Below, in pieces: positions 10,077-17,573 of a stretch of DNA of 33,373 nucleotides; within the stretch, counting starts at the first letter, position 1; each line of letters opens with the position of its first letter. Made by a program: the position numbers and the translations under genes. The stretch comes from Acidobacterium sp. (GTDB taxonomy: Bacteria; Acidobacteriota; Terriglobia; Terriglobales; Acidobacteriaceae): NCBI GenBank assembly GCA_003167515.1, contig PMSS01000310.1:2039-35411 (forward strand), read 5' to 3'. A model generated the notes under the pieces. The model saw only the letters and a list, made by a program, of their open reading frames with translations, was not told the origin of the DNA and did no database searches.

Positions 10077-11030
10077 CTACTGCGATCCGGCCGGGCAGGT
10101 GGGTATCCCCGGCTCGATCGCGGTGCCTTCCTCGTAATCGTTCCACGTCGCAATCAGCAGGAAGGGCAGCGTATTGTCTGACGGGTAGTACTGCCGCCAG
10201 AAGTTCAGCGTGTCGGTAAACGTCTTACCGCAGCGTGCTGAGATATGGCGGTTGAGACTCCACGAGGCTTTGCTGTCGTTAAACTGCGCCCAAGCGCCAC
10301 CTACGGCAATCTTGTCGGGATATTTGGTTTGCATGGTGCTGTAGAAGTCGGCGAGATAATCGTCTCCCCAATTGCCCCCGTCCGCCGCCCAGCCCTTTTT
10401 CCCCGGCTGCACCCAGGCATAAAACCCGTCAAAAGCGTTCACGTAGGGGCCGCCGGGCAGGTTTTCGTAGATGAGCAACGGCGCCGGATTCCATTTGTTC
10501 AGATCTTCCCGGACACGGTTCCAATCCGTATGCATGCCCTTGGGAAAGATGAATATGACGGGCCGCCCCTCGTATTCGAGGTACGCCTGCCTTCCTGCGG
10601 AGTCCGGAGCAAAGTAAGTATCGTGAAACATTTTGAAGTCGGAGAGCGTATCGTCGGTCGCGCCGTCTTCCTGATCGGTCTCGTCATACATCATCGCGAC
10701 CTTAAACTTCTGCTCGGCTGCGGCAGTCTGCATCAGAGCGTAGGTCTGATCGTTGAAGGGGTCGCGATCCCCATACCAGTCCACGACAAAGCCGGAAATC
10801 CCCATGGCCTTTGCCTGGCGGATTTGCTTGCGGATCTCGGCTGGGTCGTGCGACGAATATCCGACGGAAATGTGGGCAGGATGGCCGAACCACGGTTCAT
10901 ACACTGCAAGCAGCTGCGGCGCACTGCTGCCGTGCTTCGGTCGAAGCCGCGTCACCTTCTGCGTTGGCGATTGAGAACATCCGTGAACAAGCAGAAGAAG
11001 GGAAAATAATGCAGTCGTTATACGAGCCAT
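10077..11030 (-). CDS. Glycoside hydrolase family 99/71-like lipoprotein
   Basis: MARITTALFSLLLLVHGCSQ (lipobox LVHGC); LLAVYEPWFGHP, GISGFVVDWYGD, LIATWNDYEEGTAIEPG typical of GH99/GH71-like proteins. Confidence 0.75.
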   Translation of the reverse strand: MARITTALFSLLLLVHGCSQSPTQKVTRLRPKHGSSAPQLLAVYEPWFGHPAHISVGYSSHDPAEIRKQIRQAKAMGISGFVVDWYGDRDPFNDQTYALMQTAAAEQKFKVAMMYDETDQEDGATDDTLSDFKMFHDTYFAPDSAGRQAYLEYEGRPVIFIFPKGMHTDWNRVREDLNKWNPAPLLIYENLPGGPYVNAFDGFYAWVQPGKKGWAADGGNWGDDYLADFYSTMQTKYPDKIAVGGAWAQFNDSKASWSLNRHISARCGKTFTDTLNFWRQYYPSDNTLPFLLIATWNDYEEGTAIEPGIPTCPAGSQ

Positions 11031-11066
11031 TACGGGAATGGTTCTTAGACGGCGGCAACACCGGCC

Positions 11067-13205
11067 ATGGTTGTCCGGCATCGGCGTTTTGACGCTGACC
11101 CTGCGAGCAGCCGGACGGTTGAAGGCCGCATCCAATGCTCAGTTCAAAACACCTCTCTCATAGAGGGAGACGGCCTCGATGGATTCGCACGATTTCTCGC
11201 CGCCAACCCCACCGCGACGGAGTTTGTAGCTTTGGAGATTAGCCCGACAGACCGATCAAGAACTCTGCATGCCCGTATTTTGTCGGGAAGTTTCGTACTG
11301 ATTCTGGGGTCGGGCCTCGCCACCGCAGCCAATTTTGTCTACAACATGGCGGTTGCGCGGTTTCTGGGCCCCACCGGCTACGGTCACGCAACGGCTGTCT
11401 ACACTCTTCTGATTCTGACCTCAGCGGCAACCCTCTCTTTCCAGATCATCTCCGCCAAGGTAGTCGCCCAGCAAAGCTCTCTCGAAGCCAAAGCTGCCGT
11501 CTATCGCGCATTTCACCACGCCGCGTGGGCCTGCGGGATCGCCCTCGCCCTGCTCCTGCTCGTATTTCAGAGCTGGATCGCCGCCTACCTCAACCTGCCA
11601 AGCCCCGTTCTCGTGGCCTTGTTGGCCGCCGGTGTTGCCTTTTACGTTCCCCTCGGCAGTCGGCGCGGCTACATTCAGGGGGTCTGTGGTTTCCGCATCC
11701 TCGCCACGAATATGGTGCTCGAAGGAGTCGTTCGACTCTTCGGCTCGCTCCTGCTGGTCAAACTTGGCTTCGGCGTCCGCGGAGTGGTCGCCGCCAATGC
11801 CGCGGCGGTTGCGGTAGCCTATTTCGCCGCCATACCCCGGTCCGCTCCGCGTGTACCCAACCCGCTGCAATTCCAATATGCCCTTCGCGAGACCTTCCAG
11901 GCCCTGATCTTCTTTTCCGGCCAGGTCCTCATCAACAATTGTGACATCGTTCTGGTCAAGCACTTCTTCCTGCCGACAACCGCAGGGCTCTACGCGGCGG
12001 TAGCCATGGTCGGCCGCGTCATCTTTTCCTTCTCTTTCGCAGTTGTCAATTCCATGTTTCCGCTGGTGGCAGGCACCCGCCAGGAAGAGAGAAGGGGACT
12101 GAAGGCGATCGCGACGTCCTGCTTACTCGTCCTGGTCATCGGCTCTGCTTTCGCTCTCGGCCTGCGTCTTGCCCCGGCGGCGATCTGGACAACCATGTTC
12201 GGAAGTGGCTTTGCAATTAGCGGGCAATTCGGACTCCCTTACCTCCTGGCGCTGTATGCCATAACTACGGTCGTCTATTCGCTCAGCGTGGTGATCACGA
12301 CCTACGAAATGTCCTACAAAATCGCGAATGCCAGCTGGATTCAGCTGGCTTTCAGTGGCATCGTTATTGCCGGCATTTGCCGATTCCATTCGTCGCTACG
12401 AGAAGTTATCTGGGTACAACTGGTTGTGATGATCGTGTTGCTCGTCGTTGTGGCTGTCCCCTTCATCCTTAGCTCGCTGTCGGAGTCGCGTATGTTGCAG
12501 GGAACTGCGGGCGCCGGTCCCATCAGGATCATGCGCCGCGTATCGGAAGACCAAGTTATCGCCGAATTCCTCAGGAACGATATCAATAGTCCAGCCTTCC
12601 ACGATTATCGAGAGTCCCTGGGTCACCTAGTCACCGATCCGAATCTCGATGATCCCAGTGAGAACGCGAAAAGGAAAGCCCTCTTTTTCATCCGGCATCG
12701 CGCACTGTGGAAGGAGCTGCCCAGAGATACCGAATGGTATGAGGTGGAACTGCGGCCGGCGGAGTTCTCGCAGATCAGGTTCTTTCCAAGAGCACAGTGG
12801 CGCAAGCTCGCAAAGGGAGACTTCTCCGCTCCCGCTGTGGTCGAGCGCCTCCGCAGTCAGGAGAATCTCATCCACCCTGGCTTCCGGTCGAAAATCGACT
12901 CCATTCGCAAGCGGTTGGGGCCGCAGGATGCAGCGTTGGGCACCGTGGTTCTGATCGGCATCAGCGAGAAGGAGCCGGTTACCGTTCTTGATGGCAATCA
13001 CCGCCTGGCCGCGGCGATGCTCGCCTCCTCACCGGACGGATTTGAGAAGCTGCGCTTCCTCTGCGGACTATCGCCGACGATGACGAGATGTTGCTGGTAC
13101 AACACCAATCTGGTCACACTGCTTCGCTATGGAAAGAACATCGTCGGGCACATTGTGCGGGATCCCGAGGCAGAGCTTGCGCGTCTATTGCAGACCAGTG
13201 GCTAG
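11067..13205 (+). CDS. Oligosaccharide flippase (MATE/Wzx-like) with ~200-aa C-terminal ParB/sulfiredoxin-like extension
   Basis: Residues ~67-475: polytopic flippase (NFVYNMAVARFLGPTGYGHATAVYTL); C-terminal soluble region with VTVLDGNHRLAAAML. Start uncertain. Confidence 0.8.
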   Translation: MVVRHRRFDADPASSRTVEGRIQCSVQNTSLIEGDGLDGFARFLAANPTATEFVALEISPTDRSRTLHARILSGSFVLILGSGLATAANFVYNMAVARFLGPTGYGHATAVYTLLILTSAATLSFQIISAKVVAQQSSLEAKAAVYRAFHHAAWACGIALALLLLVFQSWIAAYLNLPSPVLVALLAAGVAFYVPLGSRRGYIQGVCGFRILATNMVLEGVVRLFGSLLLVKLGFGVRGVVAANAAAVAVAYFAAIPRSAPRVPNPLQFQYALRETFQALIFFSGQVLINNCDIVLVKHFFLPTTAGLYAAVAMVGRVIFSFSFAVVNSMFPLVAGTRQEERRGLKAIATSCLLVLVIGSAFALGLRLAPAAIWTTMFGSGFAISGQFGLPYLLALYAITTVVYSLSVVITTYEMSYKIANASWIQLAFSGIVIAGICRFHSSLREVIWVQLVVMIVLLVVVAVPFILSSLSESRMLQGTAGAGPIRIMRRVSEDQVIAEFLRNDINSPAFHDYRESLGHLVTDPNLDDPSENAKRKALFFIRHRALWKELPRDTEWYEVELRPAEFSQIRFFPRAQWRKLAKGDFSAPAVVERLRSQENLIHPGFRSKIDSIRKRLGPQDAALGTVVLIGISEKEPVTVLDGNHRLAAAMLASSPDGFEKLRFLCGLSPTMTRCCWYNTNLVTLLRYGKNIVGHIVRDPEAELARLLQTSG

Positions 13206-13249
13206 CTTATTAGTACGAGCGAGTAGAAAAGGGAGGGGAATTCAAAGAT

Positions 13250-13642
13250 ATGACAACCGGTTTGCGTGCTGTGGCTGTAAAGAGATTCCCGGACGAGCTC
13301 AGTGTGAAGCTGAAGCTCACCTTCCTTCACGAAATCAGCGGCGTTATGAGTGCAAATCGGCCACGTCTCGTCCTTGACTGCTCTGGTCTCGGTGAATGCA
13401 ACAGCTCCGCCATTCATCTCCTGCTGCATTGTCTCGAAGAGGCGATGAAACGCAACGGAGATGTCAGACTCGCTGCAATCCCGCCCGCAGCAGCCGTGGC
13501 TCTGGTCAGCACCGGAGTAGCGCGGCTGTTTGAGAAGTTCGATACCACCGCTGAGGCGGTGAACAGCTTCCATCAACTTCCCAAAGATACGGAAAGACAG
13601 CCGTTGTGGGGCCCGCAACAGGAATCAGAAAAGGCCGCGTAA
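13250..13642 (+). CDS. STAS-domain protein (anti-sigma-factor-antagonist-like)
   Basis: RLVLDCSGLGECNSSAIHLLLHCLEEAMKRNGDVRLAAIPPAAAVALVSTGVARLFEKFDTTAEAV matches the STAS pattern around the phospho-Ser region. Confidence 0.75.
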   Translation: MTTGLRAVAVKRFPDELSVKLKLTFLHEISGVMSANRPRLVLDCSGLGECNSSAIHLLLHCLEEAMKRNGDVRLAAIPPAAAVALVSTGVARLFEKFDTTAEAVNSFHQLPKDTERQPLWGPQQESEKAA

Positions 13643-13643
13643 G

Positions 13644-13679
13644 GTGCCCGGTCCCGGCGTTGAACCCGCCGGGTGGCAC
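13644..13679 (+). promoter_or_regulatory. Stem-loop immediately upstream of the ribosome-binding site of the 13691 gene
   Basis: GTGCC(13644-13648)...GGCAC(13675-13679) outside and CCCGGCG(13653-13659)...CGCCGGG(13667-13673) inside; GGAGG at 13680-13684; ATG at 13691. Confidence 0.5.
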
Positions 13680-13690
13680 GGAGGTAAGAC

Positions 13691-14179
13691 ATGAAAACTG
13701 CACGATCATGGTTTCAACGGCAGGTCGCCGTTTGCCTGATGTTCCTGCTGGCTGCCCCACTCGGGGTAGCGGCTCAACAGGAAACCCCGCCCGTCCAGCA
13801 AGCAGCTGCAACGTCTGCCCAGATCCCTCCGCAAACCGCCCAGCTGGCGGATGCTGCGCCATTGCCCGATAGTCCCAATCCCGCAGTCAGTCCCGCAGCG
13901 CCGCAATCCAGCACGGCAAGCCCACAATCCAACTCGTCGCAGACAACTCCGCAACAACAAAACGGCCCGTCGCAACCACTGGGAACCGCCGCCGCGCCTT
14001 ATGAACCGGGCACCGGTGTTGCCGCATCCAGACCGTCGGGAGCGGCTATCGCTCCAGCACGCCAGAAGCGCACGCGATCTTTCATGATCAGGGTTGGACT
14101 CCTGATCGGGGCTGCCGTTGCTGTCGGCACGGTTATCGCCCTTTCCAGTGCGAGCCCGAGCCAGCCGTCGGCAAAATAA
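13691..14179 (+). CDS. Proline/glutamine-rich secreted protein with a C-terminal TM segment
   Basis: Signal peptide-like N-terminus, long P/Q/S/A-rich middle, basic patch and TM helix FMIRVGLLIGAAVAVGTVIAL; GGAGG ribosome-binding site. Confidence 0.65.
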   Translation: MKTARSWFQRQVAVCLMFLLAAPLGVAAQQETPPVQQAAATSAQIPPQTAQLADAAPLPDSPNPAVSPAAPQSSTASPQSNSSQTTPQQQNGPSQPLGTAAAPYEPGTGVAASRPSGAAIAPARQKRTRSFMIRVGLLIGAAVAVGTVIALSSASPSQPSAK

Positions 14180-14215
14180 GGAGTTGCTGCGTATCCATCA
14201 CGGGAGGCCCCTGCA

Positions 14216-14932
14216 ATGCGATCGGAAGCCAAACACAAACGCGCCGGTTTTGTGAGCTTTTCCGGCATCGATGGCGCGGGAAAGAGCACGCAGATTAATC
14301 TTCTTCGCGCTCGTTTGCAGCTAGCCGGTCTCCGCGTTCGGGTGATTACATTTTGGGATGACGTTGCCTGCTTAACCGGATTGCGCGAGGCCACCGGGCA
14401 CAAGCTGTTTAAAGGAGACAAAGGCGTCGGCACCCCCGAGTCACCCATCAACAGGCGGGACAAAAACGTCAGATCACACTTCATGACGATGGTTAGGTTA
14501 TGCCTTTACCTCGCTGATGCCGTTGCGCTTCGCCGCACAGTGAAAAGGGCACTCGTGTCCAACGAAGATTTCGTGATCTGTGACCGCTATGCCTATGACG
14601 AGCTCGTGAACCTGACTCCGCACAATTGGTTCATCCGGGCTTATGTGCGGCTGGTCATGAAGCTCGTCCTGCGGCCGGATATCAGCTATTTTCTGGACGC
14701 TGATCCTATTCAGGCCCGCGCCCGCAAGCCCGAGTATCCGCTCGATTTCCTCTATACCTGCCGAGAATCGTATTTGACCCTGAGCGAACTGGCGGGTGGA
14801 ATCACGATCATTCCTCCCATGCCAGTGCGTGAGGCTGAGCGCGAGATCCTGAAGCACCTGCTGCTCCGAGACACGCAATGCGACCGGAGAATAGCATTCG
14901 TTGGAGAGGACGATCTTGGCATTCCCGCGTAG
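14216..14932 (+). CDS. Thymidylate-kinase-like P-loop kinase
   Basis: FSGIDGAGKSTQ P-loop, VICDRYAYDELVNL, LID-like RARARKPEYPLDFLYTCRESY. Confidence 0.8.
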   Translation: MRSEAKHKRAGFVSFSGIDGAGKSTQINLLRARLQLAGLRVRVITFWDDVACLTGLREATGHKLFKGDKGVGTPESPINRRDKNVRSHFMTMVRLCLYLADAVALRRTVKRALVSNEDFVICDRYAYDELVNLTPHNWFIRAYVRLVMKLVLRPDISYFLDADPIQARARKPEYPLDFLYTCRESYLTLSELAGGITIIPPMPVREAEREILKHLLLRDTQCDRRIAFVGEDDLGIPA

Positions 14933-15131
14933 AGATGCGGCCTTCATTGCCACATCCGGTTCCTGTTGAGTTACTCAAAATCCCCGCGGCTACCACGCCC
15001 TCATCACATTAGTACCCAACCCAGAGCAAAAGAGTAACGCACCCTTGCGCCTGCATCGGGAAGGTGCAAACATCTACGTCACCGCTGGACTTCCGCACCT
15101 CAGGAGCCCGTCGGCATAGCTAAGAACAAGA

Positions 15132-15160
15132 GAACCGTTTCACAATTGGTTCCTTTTTTA
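15132..15160 (+). terminator. Possible intrinsic terminator
   Basis: GAACC...GGTTC short stem followed by CTTTTTT; the stem is only 5 bp, so weak. Confidence 0.3.
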
Positions 15161-15203
15161 TTGATCGGCATTGTTTGAATTTCTGCTTTGGAGAGCTGGT
15201 CCC

Positions 15204-15434
15204 ATGTCAACCATCACAGTCTATGTACGGTGCAATCCGGACGAGCCGCGAATTCATGTCCTCGCCAAACAGCTCAGGATCGCCGGCCTGTCCGAGGGCA
15301 GCGACCCGGCGGCCGACAGTCCGGGCGAGGATGACAAAACGCTTGCCGAAAAGGTCTGCCTGTTCCTCGAACGGCGGCGCAGCTCAATAGAGAGGGTTGA
15401 ATATTTGAGGAAGCGCCGGCGGACGGCGCGTTAA
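15204..15434 (+). CDS. Small conserved-looking hypothetical protein (76 aa)
   Basis: ATG 15204; MSTITVYVRCNPDEPRIHVLAKQL...; no family recognised. Confidence 0.5.
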   Translation: MSTITVYVRCNPDEPRIHVLAKQLRIAGLSEGSDPAADSPGEDDKTLAEKVCLFLERRRSSIERVEYLRKRRRTAR

Positions 15435-15441
15435 CGTCTGA

Positions 15442-15458
15442 TAACAGATATTCTGTTA
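15442..15458. repeat. Perfect 7-3-7 palindrome TAACAGA-TAT-TCTGTTA between convergent genes
   Basis: Read directly from the sequence. Confidence 0.7.
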
Positions 15459-15476
15459 ACTCAACGCCGCCCTGCG

Positions 15477-16136
15477 CTAAGAATCCTTCTCGCCCCACGC
15501 GCCGCTGGCCGCCTGCACCGACAAGGCGATCCTGTTCCCCACGCCGACTTTCCGCATGAGCCGGGCCACATAGGACTTCACGGTTTGTTCCCGAATGCTG
15601 AGCGCCTGGGCGATCTCCCGGTTCGATCGCGCGAGAACCAGCTGCTGCAGCACTTCTTCCTCGCGTTCCGTAAACCGCGGACTATGCCGCCGCCGTCGCG
15701 CCGCCGCTCCGTCGAGCGTTCGATCCACGAAGGTCGACAGCACCCGTCTCGGCACCCAGATCGATCCATCCAGCACCGCGCAGGCCGCCTGCATCACCTG
15801 CAGCGGAGACACCGTTTCCTCCAGCCACCCCTTGGCGCCGGCACTCAGGGCGTCCATGATTCTTTCCGGTTCCGAGCCCGAACCGATCACGAGAACCTTC
15901 AGACCCTGATTCCGCGCCCGCAGCCTCGCCAGCAGAGCCAGCGAAAACGTCTGATCCCGAAGCACAACCACCGCCAGGTCCAGGGCAGTTTCCTTAAACG
16001 CCACCGCCCACTCCGTAGCCACAACCTTGAAATCCGGCTGCGAAGCAAAAATTTCCCGCAGTCCGGCGATGCGGATCGGCTCGAAATCCAGCAATCCTAC
16101 CCGCAGGGGGCGCGTGGGACGAGTGATAGTTTCCAT
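15477..16136 (-). CDS. LuxR/NarL-type response regulator with degenerate receiver domain
   Basis: C-terminal FTEREEEVLQQLVLARSNREIAQALSIREQTVKSYVARLMRKVGVGNRIAL (LuxR HTH); N-terminal receiver-like fold LRVGLLDFEPIRIAGLREIF. Confidence 0.85.
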   Translation of the reverse strand: METITRPTRPLRVGLLDFEPIRIAGLREIFASQPDFKVVATEWAVAFKETALDLAVVVLRDQTFSLALLARLRARNQGLKVLVIGSGSEPERIMDALSAGAKGWLEETVSPLQVMQAACAVLDGSIWVPRRVLSTFVDRTLDGAAARRRRHSPRFTEREEEVLQQLVLARSNREIAQALSIREQTVKSYVARLMRKVGVGNRIALSVQAASGAWGEKDS

Positions 16137-16339
16137 AGGCTCTTACAACTTCGGCAGAACAATTCCCTGCTGGTTCTGGTACTTGCCTTTCCGGTCTGCG
16201 TAGCTGATCTCGCAGGGTTCGTCCGGCTCCGCCCGCAGTGGCTTTGTATTCGGTATCACCAGAGTACCAAGCCCTCCCATTCCGGATCGAAAGGGCTGGT
16301 GTCTCACGATGATACTGCATCTTACGGCAGGGGCGGCAC

Positions 16340-16368
16340 ATTGACAATGCGGCAAAACATTTCTACGA
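16340..16368 (+). promoter_or_regulatory. Sigma70-like promoter for the HU gene
   Basis: TTGACA (16340-16345) - 17 nt - TACGAT (16363-16368), ~40 nt upstream of the HU start. Confidence 0.55.
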
Positions 16369-16408
16369 TCAGCCTTGAGACGCACCGTTCGCCTGACCGG
16401 AGAAAACC

Positions 16409-16681
16409 TTGATAAAACAGGACATCATTCACCAGGTGATTGAGCGCACCGGCCTTCAGCGCAACAAGGCTGAAGCTGCCGTCGATACCGTATTCGAATC
16501 CCTCAAGCGCGCCCTCGCCGAGGGACAGCGTATCGAGCTGCGCGGCTTCGGCGTTTTCAACGTCCGTCCGCGCAAGACCGGCATCGGCCGCAATCCCCGC
16601 ACCGGAGCTGAAGTCAGCATCGCTCCGGGCAAAGCCGTCCGCTTCAAGCCAGGAAAAGAACTCCACCTCCTCGATCAATAG
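16409..16681 (+). CDS. HU/IHF-family DNA-binding protein
   Basis: MIKQDIIHQVIERTGLQRNKAEAAVDTVFESLKRAL...LRGFGVFNVRPRKTGIGRNPRTGAEVSIAPGKAVRFKPGKEL. Confidence 0.95.
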   Translation: MIKQDIIHQVIERTGLQRNKAEAAVDTVFESLKRALAEGQRIELRGFGVFNVRPRKTGIGRNPRTGAEVSIAPGKAVRFKPGKELHLLDQ

Positions 16682-16779
16682 ACGGCTGATGAACTTTCTG
16701 CATTAGGCGAACAAGAGGAAGTCGGGGGAGATTCCCACCCTTATCATTCAAAACGCATCGGCTGAAAACGAAGGTTCCC

Positions 16780-17193
16780 TTAAAGGGCGACGACATTGAG
16801 GCCAGGGATGGCCTCGAAATGTTTGGCGTTGAGCGTCACCACATCGAAGCCCAGATGCAAAGCTGTGGCTCCAATGATCAGGTCCTGGACAGCGATGGAA
16901 ATGCCTTTCGCCGCCTGTTCACCCTCGATGCGCCCGGCCAGCTGAGCAATCTCCAGGGTTAGTGGGTGCGTGATCAGGTCGTGGAAGACGCCTTCCACGA
17001 ATACCCGGCGTCGCACGCGATCTGCGTCTGTCCTCGCACGATAAATGCCGTGTGTCAGTTCCACTGCGCTGACCGAGGACAATGCGACGTCAATCTCGCC
17101 ATGCAAGTCCCGCGACCGGCGGAGGACGTCTTCGACGCCTTCGCCCCGCCGTTCGCTTTCGATCAGGATGCTGGTGTCCAGGATCAGGCCCAC
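16780..17193 (-). CDS. vapC: PIN-domain toxin, VapC-like
   Basis: MGLILDTSILIESERRGE...SSVSAVELTHGIYRA...VQDLIIGATALHLGFDVVTLNAKHFEAIPGL: PIN acidic residues present. Confidence 0.9.
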   Translation of the reverse strand: MGLILDTSILIESERRGEGVEDVLRRSRDLHGEIDVALSSVSAVELTHGIYRARTDADRVRRRVFVEGVFHDLITHPLTLEIAQLAGRIEGEQAAKGISIAVQDLIIGATALHLGFDVVTLNAKHFEAIPGLNVVAL

Positions 17194-17197
17194 TGAG

Positions 17198-17482
17198 TCA
17201 TTCCCATACTGAGGTATCGCGCGGCTTGCGACTGCGGATGATCTCCTCGAGATCGGCGGCGAAGCCCGCGTCCATCACCGGCTTATAGCCCAGATCTTTC
17301 GACCGGGCTTCGGCCAAAGCGATGGACTCGGAGATGGACCGGCGCGGCGGAGCCGCCGTACGAATCACAGCCACCGGGTTCGCTCCGTTCTCGATCACAA
17401 CCTCCGCGCCAGCGCGCACACGCGCCAGCAGCCCTGGAAAATCGCGCGCAGCATCGTCTTCCGAGATGTGGATCGTTGCCAT
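17198..17482 (-). CDS. Phd/YefM-type antitoxin
   Basis: MATIHISEDDAARDFPGLLARVRAGAEVVIENGANPVAVI; start trimmed to ATG at 17482; 4 nt from the vapC start. Confidence 0.85.
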   Translation of the reverse strand: MATIHISEDDAARDFPGLLARVRAGAEVVIENGANPVAVIRTAAPPRRSISESIALAEARSKDLGYKPVMDAGFAADLEEIIRSRKPRDTSVWE

Positions 17483-17489
17483 ACTCAAG

Positions 17490-17512
17490 ATGATACCAGG
17501 AATGCTTTCCTG
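17490..17512 (-). promoter_or_regulatory. Extended -10 (TGGTATCAT) plus operator-like dyad CAGGAA-TGCT-TTCCTG upstream of the phd-vapC pair
   Basis: Dyad 17497-17512 directly visible; TATCAT (minus strand, 17490-17495) lies 7 nt from the antitoxin ATG. Confidence 0.5.
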
Positions 17513-17573
17513 ACTATTCGCAGGACACACTCCAGTCTTGATGTTCGACCCTGCGACCCGCGAATTCCGTTCC

